Positions 1-6,357 of a DNA stretch of 22,328 nucleotides are shown piece after piece. Source of the stretch: a virus; IMG/VR virus record IMGVR_UViG_3300027749_005041, positions 1-22,328 of that record; one strand, 5' to 3'. Below the pieces are notes generated by a model. That model saw only the letters and a program-made list of their open reading frames with translations, was not told the DNA's origin and made no database searches. A program made the translations under genes and the position numbers. The number at the start of each line of letters is the position of its first letter. Position 1 is the first letter of the stretch.

Positions 1-2
1 CA

Positions 3-617
3 GGAACCCAATCTTCATTTACACAGACACAAAGCTCAATAGTTTCTTTACAGGGTGGTCAACAATCAAGTAATGCATCTAATGTCGCAAGAGTACAGCA
101 GTCAATTAACAGCAGTGTAAGTTCGCAATCTAATATTTTAAATTTTACTGGAATGACTACACAACAAAGTAGCTACCAAAACACTACAAGACAAGAAGTT
201 ACTGTAGCTATAGCGATACCTGTTGTTTCATATAACTTAGTTGCGCCTACAAGACAATCTATTCAACCTCAAGTTGAAATACCGGTGCTTGAAGGTATAA
301 AATTTGGGGTTAAAAATGCTGTAGACTCTGCAATGGAATCAAAACCATTTGTACCACAAATGAATGACAGTCCCCAACAAAATGATAGTGTCAAAAGAAA
401 TATTGAAAATAACGAATTAGCTGGTAACATAACGATTGAATCTATCGCAAAACAACCTACAAATTATTCGCAATATTTTTTCATGATACCTGATGTAGCA
501 TTTTATGCACCTAAAGAAATATATAAAAATCAAACAACAGTAGATAATGTTAGAGCATTAAGACAATTGAGTTCTGATAGATTACATCAACAAATGGTTG
601 ATCAACAATACAAATAA
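3..617 (+). CDS. Gln/Ser-rich protein, C-terminal part (5' truncated by window edge)
   Basis: The frame is open from base 3 to the TAA at 615-617, so an internal ATG at 153 is not the start; the gene begins outside the window. The visible 204 residues open with a low-complexity Gln/Ser/Asn stretch (about residues 1-65), continue with a Val/Ile/Pro-rich segment and a flexible Asn-rich part, and end in a compact motif-rich tail (FYAPKEIYKNQ...VRALRQLSSDRLHQQMVDQQY). I do not recognise a named domain. The low-complexity body with an ordered C-terminus would fit a virion or tail-associated protein, but that is inference. It heads a plus-strand run with two small membrane proteins, 2 nt before the next start. 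Confidence 0.75.
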   Translation, partial: GTQSSFTQTQSSIVSLQGGQQSSNASNVARVQQSINSSVSSQSNILNFTGMTTQQSSYQNTTRQEVTVAIAIPVVSYNLVAPTRQSIQPQVEIPVLEGIKFGVKNAVDSAMESKPFVPQMNDSPQQNDSVKRNIENNELAGNITIESIAKQPTNYSQYFFMIPDVAFYAPKEIYKNQTTVDNVRALRQLSSDRLHQQMVDQQYK

Positions 618-619
618 AA

Positions 620-808
620 ATGTACTTACTTGCATATTTTATGATAGGGTTTGGATTTGGAATAGCGTTTTATTATATGTTTTATTATGACGATTCAATT
701 ACAAAATTAGAACGTATGAAACACGATGTAGCAATGTGCAAAGAATGGTTTAGAATGTTATCGGATCAAAAATTAAAAGAATTAAAATGGCCAGCGGGCT
801 GGTCTTAA
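620..808 (+). CDS. small single-pass membrane protein, 62 aa
   Basis: A short ORF starting 2 nt after the previous stop. No strong ribosome-binding site is visible, so it is probably translated by coupling to the upstream gene. Residues 3-24 (YLLAYFMIGFGFGIAFYYMFYY) form one hydrophobic, aromatic-rich membrane helix, followed by a charged cytoplasmic-type tail ending in KWPAGWS. The family is not recognised. The same-strand neighbour that follows is also a membrane protein, so the three may act together at the envelope or in the virion; that link is only positional. Confidence 0.65.
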   Translation: MYLLAYFMIGFGFGIAFYYMFYYDDSITKLERMKHDVAMCKEWFRMLSDQKLKELKWPAGWS

Positions 809-822
809 AATAGGAACTAAAA

Positions 823-1410
823 ATGGCAGAAGAAATAAAAGACGTCAACGCTAAGATTGACGAAGCCGAAGCAGCTATGAAGAAGTATGCTTCTAAAGAC
901 ACCGTTATCAGTATCGGTGGTTATGAATTCACTCCAGCAAAATTAATGGTAGCAGCAACTATCGTATCATCTACCCTTGGTGGGCTTTATGGTGCGTTTG
1001 AAGTATATAAAGACTATCAAAGCATGAAGAAGAAAATTGCAGAATATGCTGCCCCTGATTTAAGCGGCTTTGATAAACGACTGGCTGTTATTGAAGAAAA
1101 CTCTGGTAAAACAAGCGACTATACACGTGACATTAAGAACGATCTTAAGAGTGATATTCGTCGCAATGAATTAGTTACTGAACAAGTTGAGCGCAGTGTT
1201 AAGACGGTACAACGTGAGACTGAAAGTGAAATGAGAGATATGCGTAAAGCAGTTCGCGAAGACTTAGAAAAAGCTCGTAATGAAGCTAATATTATTCGTA
1301 AAGAAATGGCTGATACGCGGAAAGAAATTGAACGTGAAGTGGTTCAATTAAAGAAAGAAGTTGATACTAAGATTCAAAAAGCTGTTGATAACCCATTAGC
1401 TAACAAGTGA
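823..1410 (+). CDS. membrane-anchored coiled-coil protein, 195 aa
   Basis: Starts at an ATG preceded by GGAACT. Residues 1-35 are charged, residues about 38-62 are a hydrophobic segment with small residues (LMVAATIVSSTLGGLYGAF) that should cross the membrane once, and residues about 80-190 are rich in Lys, Glu, Arg and Asp with heptad-like spacing, predicting a long coiled coil. No enzymatic motif is visible. Base composition is slightly less AT-rich than the two upstream genes. The 3' end overlaps the convergent racemase gene by 15 nt. Function unknown; an envelope or tail-associated structural role is possible. Confidence 0.75.
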   Translation: MAEEIKDVNAKIDEAEAAMKKYASKDTVISIGGYEFTPAKLMVAATIVSSTLGGLYGAFEVYKDYQSMKKKIAEYAAPDLSGFDKRLAVIEENSGKTSDYTRDIKNDLKSDIRRNELVTEQVERSVKTVQRETESEMRDMRKAVREDLEKARNEANIIRKEMADTRKEIEREVVQLKKEVDTKIQKAVDNPLANK

Positions 1411-2091
1411 GTGTCTTTGTATAGCAGCCTTAACCAGGCTGTCTATACTGTTAACTATTGGTATATTTTTATAAGTTTTATCTTTAATAGCAAGGGGCAG
1501 CTCGGTACATCCTAATACGATTGCCTGAACTCCCCATTGTTCTAAATTACCTATAACTTGTAATAACAAGTCACGAGCTGCTTCGATATTATTTGCTTTA
1601 ATTAGATCAATAGCTGGCTGTACATAATTATCAATATCTGTTCTACTTGGAGTAATGCATGTCCATCCCTGCTTACTCAAATAATCTTGATATAAACCTA
1701 ACCTCATAGTCGCCTTGGTACCTATCACACCAATTGTACCGGTGTATATTTTTAACGACTTTAATTCATCAGCTACACTACCAACAATATGAGTAATTGG
1801 TGCTCCTAGCTGTACCATTCTATCATACCAAAAATGAGCTGTATTACAAGGTATAACAATGTGATCACACCCTGAGCTCTTAAGACCTATAATACCTTGT
1901 TTAAGCTTATCCCAAGGGAAATCGTCTCGGTTCATTAAACTGGTACTACGATCGGGGACTGTAGGGTCACTCCATAGAACAAAAGGTATGTGTTCCTGAT
2001 CACAAGTGGCAGGAGTTTGATTAATTAGTCTAGTTACAAACTCTGCTGAAGCCGCAGGCCCCATTCCCCCAAGTATACCTAACTTTTTCAT
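1396..2091 (-). CDS. aspartate/glutamate racemase family protein
   Basis: A PLP-independent amino-acid racemase of the Asp/Glu/hydantoin racemase superfamily, 231 aa, full length for the YgeA-like group. The N-terminus has the family glycine-rich start (LGILGGMGPAAS). The two catalytic cysteines are present: Cys82 in PCNTAH and Cys195 in LGCTELPL. It should interconvert L- and D-forms of aspartate, glutamate or related amino acids in the cytoplasm; which one cannot be read from sequence. The start ATG overlaps the stop of the upstream membrane-protein gene (TAATG), so it is the last gene of a four-gene operon with an amino-acid symporter and binding protein. A racemase is unusual cargo for a T4-like phage. 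Confidence 0.9.
   Translation of the reverse strand: MKKLGILGGMGPAASAEFVTRLINQTPATCDQEHIPFVLWSDPTVPDRSTSLMNRDDFPWDKLKQGIIGLKSSGCDHIVIPCNTAHFWYDRMVQLGAPITHIVGSVADELKSLKIYTGTIGVIGTKATMRLGLYQDYLSKQGWTCITPSRTDIDNYVQPAIDLIKANNIEAARDLLLQVIGNLEQWGVQAIVLGCTELPLAIKDKTYKNIPIVNSIDSLVKAAIQRHSLVS
1419..1448. terminator. candidate transcription-stop hairpin at a convergent gene junction
   Basis: An 11-bp stem (GTATAG-CAGCC against GGCTG-T-CTATAC) with one bulged T and a 7-nt loop lies 9 nt after the stop of the plus-strand coiled-coil gene and inside the 3' coding end of the convergent racemase gene. No T-run follows on the plus strand, so it may be a weak or factor-assisted stop, or only an RNA-stabilising hairpin. 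Confidence 0.4.
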
Positions 2092-2699
2092 TACTGTTTC
2101 TTAGAATACAATAAACCAGAAGCAACACCCATTACTGTTTGAGCAATATCTATCTCTGGAGGTTCTTCCTTCCAACCAACACTTATCTGACCAATAAAAA
2201 GACCTGGTTCTACTGGTACACTAATACGACACATAAATTGAGTGCCGTTCTCTTTGTAAGTAAATCCAATATAGCTTTGTGGTCTGGCATACGGACCGCA
2301 AGGTATTTTACCTGACATTAGACCAATAACGTCTTGGTTGTTATCATAATTTTTAGTTAATAATCCTACTTCGGCACCATCATGATCGGTAATTCTACCT
2401 TTAGAACGTGTAGCTAAGAATACTAATTTTCTTGAATTAAGTAAAGTATTAACTTCAAAAATAGCTACTAATTCGGCTTGAGAATTTTTAAATATAAAAT
2501 TACTGGCTGCCTGATAGTTATTATTCATTTTAGGAAGAGCTTGCTGTGCCCGATAAGATGCCATAAATGTATCTTTTTCGGTATACGCAACCCAACCAAC
2601 AAACCCTAATATACTAAGAATAATAACTGCAAACAATCGGAAAGGACTGGATCCTATCCAGCCCAATATATCCAATAACGTCTGCTTTAACTTATCCAT
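2091..2699 (-). CDS. membrane-anchored protein of unknown function, 202 aa
   Basis: One transmembrane helix at about residues 19-38 (SPFRLFAVIILSILGFVGWV), a short cytoplasmic N-terminus, and a soluble domain of about 160 residues that would lie in the periplasm. The soluble domain has two cysteines (in KIPCGPYARP and QFMCRISVP) that could pair, and alternating hydrophobic strands, suggesting a beta-rich fold. No family recognised. It overlaps the symporter gene upstream by 8 nt and the racemase start downstream by 1 nt, so it is translated within the same operon and could be an accessory subunit of the transport system. That role is inference from position. Confidence 0.8.
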   Translation of the reverse strand: MDKLKQTLLDILGWIGSSPFRLFAVIILSILGFVGWVAYTEKDTFMASYRAQQALPKMNNNYQAASNFIFKNSQAELVAIFEVNTLLNSRKLVFLATRSKGRITDHDGAEVGLLTKNYDNNQDVIGLMSGKIPCGPYARPQSYIGFTYKENGTQFMCRISVPVEPGLFIGQISVGWKEEPPEIDIAQTVMGVASGLLYSKKQ

Positions 2700-3960
2700 T
2701 TACTTTCTCTTTGTCACAGACAAAGGCTGTAACAGCAACATTACCGTGAACGTGACTTGCAGTACGAATCATATCCATTAAAGGATCGACTGCAATTAGT
2801 AACACCAGAACTGCTTCACTTGGAAGCTTCAATAAGTCACAAACAACTGCAACTGTAGCAACTGTAAGAATACCGGTTGTACCGGCTGATGCAAGACCTG
2901 CCAAGATACTACCCAGCAATACTACTAGCAACCCTGTTACACCCAGAGGTGCATCATAGATGTTAGCAATAAAGACGGTTGCTATAGCATAGTATACAAT
3001 ACTACCAATACGGTTAACGGTAAAGCTTAGAGGAACGGTCAGCTCAACCCCACCCTTATCAAAATGTAGTTTATGCAATGCTTCTTGTGCATAAGGAATA
3101 CAAGCAAGTGAGCTACGTGAGCTAATAGCAACGATCAAAGTTTCTTTAGTTTCTTTAATAACAGTCATTAAACTTAATCCGCTACGATACCAGATCATAG
3201 CAGTAGCTGCGGCAACCACCAGTACGCCGCCAATAAACTGTTGCATAACAAAATCAAACATTGTTAAGAAAATACCTACACCCACTTTACCAACTTGAGC
3301 AGCAATCATTGCCAATAAAGCAATGGGTAAGAAGTAGTTTAAAAACTTAAAAATACTAATACTTGCTTGTTGAATACTCTTTAGAACTTCAACCAACATA
3401 CGCTGGCCTTCTGTCTGTAGATGTCCAAGAGCAACACCAAAGATTAAACAGAAGATAACAATTTTTAAACTTTCACCATTGTTTAGTGTGTTAAAAATAT
3501 TTTCTGGAATAAACTTTTCAGCCATTTTACCTGCGCTAACTGGTGCGGCTGTTGGCATTGGTTCTTTAAGAGTAATGTTTAAATCAGTACCACTATCTTT
3601 ATCATTAACTAAAGCACCAAGTTGTGTCTTCTTTTCAGGGGTCATTTCTGAACCGGTAATGACCACTGTACCTACACCAATGGTAGCAGCAATAAACATA
3701 CTGCATATAAACCCAACAATAATTTTTCGAATTAGTGTCTGACTACCTTCTTTTTGTAGTAGTCCAATAATACCAACTAAAATAGTTGCAAGTAGGAATG
3801 GAAGAACTACAACTTTAAGTAAGCTGATATAAATGGAACCTAAGCTTTCAAAGTTTAAACTAAACTCCGGAGCATACACCCCGCTCAGTACACCTACAAC
3901 AATTGAGCCTAGAATAGTCCAGGGACTAACTAGGAAACTTTTTAAATGTGATACAGTCAT
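2692..3960 (-). CDS. dicarboxylate/amino acid:cation symporter (DAACS/SDF family)
   Basis: An inner-membrane secondary transporter of the glutamate/aspartate/C4-dicarboxylate symporter family (GltPh, DctA, GltP relatives), 422 aa, complete, with many hydrophobic helices. The serine-rich re-entrant hairpin HP1 is visible at residues 278-284 (AISSRSS), HP2 at about 357-364 (ASAGTTGI), and the helix-8 signature DPLMDMIRT (392-400), where D396, R399 and T400 match the substrate-contacting D394, R397 and T398 of GltPh. Cation-site residues differ: the helix-7 NMDGT motif reads NRIGS (316-320), and GltPh N401 and D405 correspond to H403 and N407. The retained arginine suggests an acidic or zwitterionic substrate; the coupling ion is uncertain. 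Second gene of a late operon. Confidence 0.93.
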   Translation of the reverse strand: MTVSHLKSFLVSPWTILGSIVVGVLSGVYAPEFSLNFESLGSIYISLLKVVVLPFLLATILVGIIGLLQKEGSQTLIRKIIVGFICSMFIAATIGVGTVVITGSEMTPEKKTQLGALVNDKDSGTDLNITLKEPMPTAAPVSAGKMAEKFIPENIFNTLNNGESLKIVIFCLIFGVALGHLQTEGQRMLVEVLKSIQQASISIFKFLNYFLPIALLAMIAAQVGKVGVGIFLTMFDFVMQQFIGGVLVVAAATAMIWYRSGLSLMTVIKETKETLIVAISSRSSLACIPYAQEALHKLHFDKGGVELTVPLSFTVNRIGSIVYYAIATVFIANIYDAPLGVTGLLVVLLGSILAGLASAGTTGILTVATVAVVCDLLKLPSEAVLVLLIAVDPLMDMIRTASHVHGNVAVTAFVCDKEKVNG

Positions 3961-3969
3961 TTTATAACC

Positions 3970-4788
3970 TTATTTCTTTTCAGCTTTATATCGATCCATT
4001 AACTTTTTAGTGTCAATGTTATTGTATTCATTCTTAATAACGTAATTAACAACACTTAACAATTGAATCGCTTTTGGATTCACAGCTATAGCAATATTGT
4101 CTACGCTATCTGAAATTGTAATACTCTTAGTACTAATTGCAGCCTCTGGTTTTTCAAAAGCAATTTTCTTAATTTCAAATTCATCGCGATAAGCGGCTGC
4201 AATTTCACCCTTTACAACTTTATCAATAATCACATCCCATTTATCTTCGGGAAGGAATTGAGCGTTAGGAAAGTTAACACGAGCAAACGTATCATAACTT
4301 GAGTTACGGATAAAACTTATCTTACCGTTGAAGTCTCTAATGACTTGATAAACCTCTCTACCTTGACTGTTTTGACTTAGCCATAAACGATTGACAACCA
4401 AACTTTGTCTTAGTTTAATATAGGGGTCACTGAACCTAACAACTTGTAAACGTGGACCAGTTACTGATAGTTTACTAACTGCTATATCGGCTTTACCCTC
4501 CCGAACTTGCTCTACAACTTCTGCAAAGCTTTCTGCATCACGTCTGAATTGAACTGGTACACCAAGTAGGACCCCAATTCGTCGAGCAATCTCAACATCG
4601 AGACCATGAATAGTTTCCTCATCACCACTGAAAAATGGGGGATTGTCTTTTTTGGTCATAGCTACAATAAGAACGTTGGCTTTCTTAATTGCGGCAACAT
4701 CTGGGGGAAAGGGAACTGTTGATGTTGGTAATTGCGCACTTACCAATGTTGAAAACGCCAAGAACATCATGGCTAATAGATTCTTCAT
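3970..4788 (-). CDS. periplasmic amino-acid-binding protein (solute-binding family 3)
   Basis: A 272-aa secreted solute-binding protein of the type that binds polar amino acids. Residues 1-18 (MKNLLAMMFLAFSTLVSA) are a signal peptide with a probable cleavage after SA. The two-lobe family pattern follows: start strand VLIVAMTKKDNPPFF, GLDVEIARRIGVLLGV (lobe 1 helix), ADIAVSKLSVTGPRLQVVRFSDPYI, which contains the family R before V-x-FS-PY, and GEIAAAYRDEFEI in lobe 2. No lipobox cysteine, so it should be free in the periplasm. Such proteins normally serve ABC importers; here the next gene 9 nt downstream is a DAACS symporter, an atypical pairing. First gene of an operon behind a late-promoter box. 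Confidence 0.9.
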   Translation of the reverse strand: MKNLLAMMFLAFSTLVSAQLPTSTVPFPPDVAAIKKANVLIVAMTKKDNPPFFSGDEETIHGLDVEIARRIGVLLGVPVQFRRDAESFAEVVEQVREGKADIAVSKLSVTGPRLQVVRFSDPYIKLRQSLVVNRLWLSQNSQGREVYQVIRDFNGKISFIRNSSYDTFARVNFPNAQFLPEDKWDVIIDKVVKGEIAAAYRDEFEIKKIAFEKPEAAISTKSITISDSVDNIAIAVNPKAIQLLSVVNYVIKNEYNNIDTKKLMDRYKAEKK

Positions 4789-4809
4789 TATTATGACTCC
4801 ATAAATAAT

Positions 4810-4817
4810 TATTTATA
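4810..4817 (-). promoter_or_regulatory. T4-type late promoter box
   Basis: A perfect TATAAATA on the minus strand, 21 nt before the ATG of the binding-protein gene. In T4 relatives this octamer at -10 is the whole sequence requirement for late transcription by the gp55 sigma factor. A second, weaker box (GATAAATA) lies at 4831-4838. The intergenic region 4789-4879 is divergent; TATAAAAT near 4851 on the plus strand could serve the opposite genes. Confidence 0.65.
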
Positions 4818-4879
4818 ACAAGCTTCTGTTTATTTATCCTTATGATAACTGTTATAAAATTAACCAAAAAGGAAAAATT

Positions 4880-4996
4880 ATGCTAGATACACTATTATGG
4901 ATCGCAATCGGTGCATTTGTTGGGTGGAATTTCCCCCAACCATTCTGGGCTAAGATAATGCAAGAGAAATTGCAAGCAATGATTGCTAAAAAGTAA
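4880..4996 (+). CDS. small membrane peptide, 38 aa
   Basis: A short ORF with a good ribosome-binding site (AAAAAGGA, 8 nt before ATG). The peptide has one hydrophobic segment with aromatic residues (residues 4-23, TLLWIAIGAFVGWNFPQPFW) and a basic amphipathic end rich in Lys and Gln. The next gene follows after 10 nt with its own AAGGA that overlaps this stop codon, so the two are likely co-transcribed. Unknown function; small single-helix proteins like this are common in T4-like phages. Confidence 0.7.
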   Translation: MLDTLLWIAIGAFVGWNFPQPFWAKIMQEKLQAMIAKK

Positions 4997-5006
4997 AGGA
5001 AATAAA

Positions 5007-5555
5007 ATGGCAGAAGAGAAAAAACCCCTAAGTAGGAGCGAACGTGAAGCTCAAATCAAAGATAAAGCAGGGTGGCTTATTACAGTACTTGCGGCTCTTT
5101 TGGCCATTAATACCTATATTGCTAGTGGCCTTAGTGGTAAAGTACTTAACAATACAATAAAGGCAAACGATACTTGGGCATTCTATCAAGCTAAATCAAT
5201 TAAACAAACCTTGACTGAAATGCGGATGGATGACGCTGTCACCCAGAAGGACTTCAAAAAGGCGGATAAGCTTAAAGAAAAAATTGACCGTTACGAATCA
5301 GATCCAGCAACTGGTGAAGGTAAGAAAGAGTTGATGGCAAAGGCTCGCAATTTGGAAGAAGAACGGGATTCTATTCGCAAGCAGACACCTTGGTTGACAT
5401 TTTCAGGTTCTGCATTCCAAATTGCTATTGTGTTGTTGTCAGCTAGTATCTTAGCTGTTGCACCTGCCCTTTATACAGCCAGTGTTGTAGTTGGTGCAAT
5501 TGCTGCACTACTAATGAGCCAGGGTCTATGGCTCTGGATACCGTTAACTCTGTGA
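5007..5555 (+). CDS. DUF4337-like membrane protein, 182 aa
   Basis: The start at ATG 5007 is preferred over an in-frame ATG 24 nt upstream because AAAGGA lies just before it and the upstream start would overlap the previous gene. Layout: charged N-terminus (about 1-20), a membrane helix (about 23-42), a soluble charged coiled-coil-like middle with NDTWAFYQAKSIKQ (about 54-67), the motif that marks DUF4337 proteins, then two hydrophobic helices near the C-terminus (about 132-180). DUF4337 proteins occur in bacteria and some phages; their function is unknown. The gene end overlaps the convergent peptidase gene by 12 nt. Confidence 0.75.
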   Translation: MAEEKKPLSRSEREAQIKDKAGWLITVLAALLAINTYIASGLSGKVLNNTIKANDTWAFYQAKSIKQTLTEMRMDDAVTQKDFKKADKLKEKIDRYESDPATGEGKKELMAKARNLEEERDSIRKQTPWLTFSGSAFQIAIVLLSASILAVAPALYTASVVVGAIAALLMSQGLWLWIPLTL

Positions 5556-6251
5556 TACAATAAACTCGGCTTCAGGTATTCGTACCTTGCCGTTTTTACT
5601 TCCAAGTACAATAACAATACGGCGGCCAACTTCCGTATCTAACATCATCACAATGCAGCCCCCGGCTGCATTTGTTGTTCCGGTCTTACTAACAATAAAA
5701 CTATGACGTTTACCAACGATAGGGTTGGTGTTATTAAATGTTTGTATTTTCTTTCCTACCTGAATACTTAAGACAGCGGTACGACTGGCTTGAATTATTT
5801 CTGGGTAATGACTTGCTTCAAATACTAGTTTTAATAAATCAAGCGCAGTACTGATATTCATTGGACTGAGTCCTGTTGGCTCTATAAACTTAGTTCTCAA
5901 CATACCCAAGTAGTTTGCTTTCTCGTTCATGTAGCGAACACATTCAAAACGACCACCTGGGAAGTTATCGCACAATACCATTGCAGAATTATTATCTGAC
6001 TTTACCAATGCCAGTTGAATGTGTTGTTCTCTGGTATACTTACCAATCTTTTCTTGCATGTTCTGATTATTATCTAGAACGGCCATGACTGTCATTAACT
6101 TGGTAATGCTTGCAATAGACCGAACCTCGGTAATGTTTGATCCTTCAATCAAGTTACCTTGATCGTCGGTCTCCAACCAGCTGTGAGCAGTTATGTTGAC
6201 CGCGAACGCATTACTAGCAAATAGTAATGCTGAGAGTATAAGCGCTCTCAT
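5544..6251 (-). CDS. D-alanyl-D-alanine endopeptidase/carboxypeptidase, S11 (PBP7-like)
   Basis: A penicillin-binding-protein-type serine peptidase acting on peptidoglycan in the periplasm. Residues 1-17 (MRALILSALLFASNAFA) form a signal peptide. All three active-site motifs are present in order: S48-I-T-K51 (nucleophile Ser48), S85-D-N87 and K189-T-G191. At 235 aa it is shorter than typical host DacA enzymes and lacks the C-terminal membrane-anchoring domain, so it is closest in form to PbpG/PBP7 endopeptidases, which cut D-Ala-mDAP cross-links. A phage could use it to loosen the wall for lysis or to remodel it against superinfection. It follows the fMet-like tRNA by 35 nt. Confidence 0.88.
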   Translation of the reverse strand: MRALILSALLFASNAFAVNITAHSWLETDDQGNLIEGSNITEVRSIASITKLMTVMAVLDNNQNMQEKIGKYTREQHIQLALVKSDNNSAMVLCDNFPGGRFECVRYMNEKANYLGMLRTKFIEPTGLSPMNISTALDLLKLVFEASHYPEIIQASRTAVLSIQVGKKIQTFNNTNPIVGKRHSFIVSKTGTTNAAGGCIVMMLDTEVGRRIVIVLGSKNGKVRIPEAEFIVSQS

Positions 6252-6286
6252 TAGTTGTAACCGAGTATGATATTAGGATTAGGGGA

Positions 6287-6357
6287 TGCGGGGGAAGGTT
6301 GCGCGCCTCCGACCTCTGGATTATGAGTCCAGCGCTCTACTACTGAGCTACCCCGCG
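6287..6357 (-). tRNA. tRNA with CAT anticodon, initiator-like acceptor, abnormal D and T loops
   Basis: Cloverleaf on the minus strand: acceptor CGCGGGG/CCCCGCA (6351-6357 with 6287-6293) with a C1-A72 mismatch, the hallmark of bacterial initiator tRNA; D arm GCTC-AGTAGTA-GAGC; anticodon arm CTGGA-CTCATAA-TCCAG; T arm GGAGG-CGCGCAA-CCTTC. CCA is not encoded (TCC follows). Oddities: the T loop lacks TTC, having C54, G55 and C58, and the D loop has A where G18 is expected. The anticodon stem lacks the third G:C pair of true initiators, and 11-24 is C:G. It may be a divergent fMet-like tRNA, an elongator, or a decaying gene. Its 5' end contains the stop codon of the glycosyltransferase gene. Confidence 0.75.

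Noticed and set aside
4685-4867. A 60-codon minus-strand ORF upstream of the binding-protein gene
   Set aside because: It overlaps the signal-peptide coding region in another frame and would span the late promoter; composition is not protein-like.
5516-5534. GAGCCA...TGGCTC hairpin near the DUF4337-like gene end as a terminator
   Set aside because: It lies in coding sequence, has no following T-run, and competes with another equally weak pairing.
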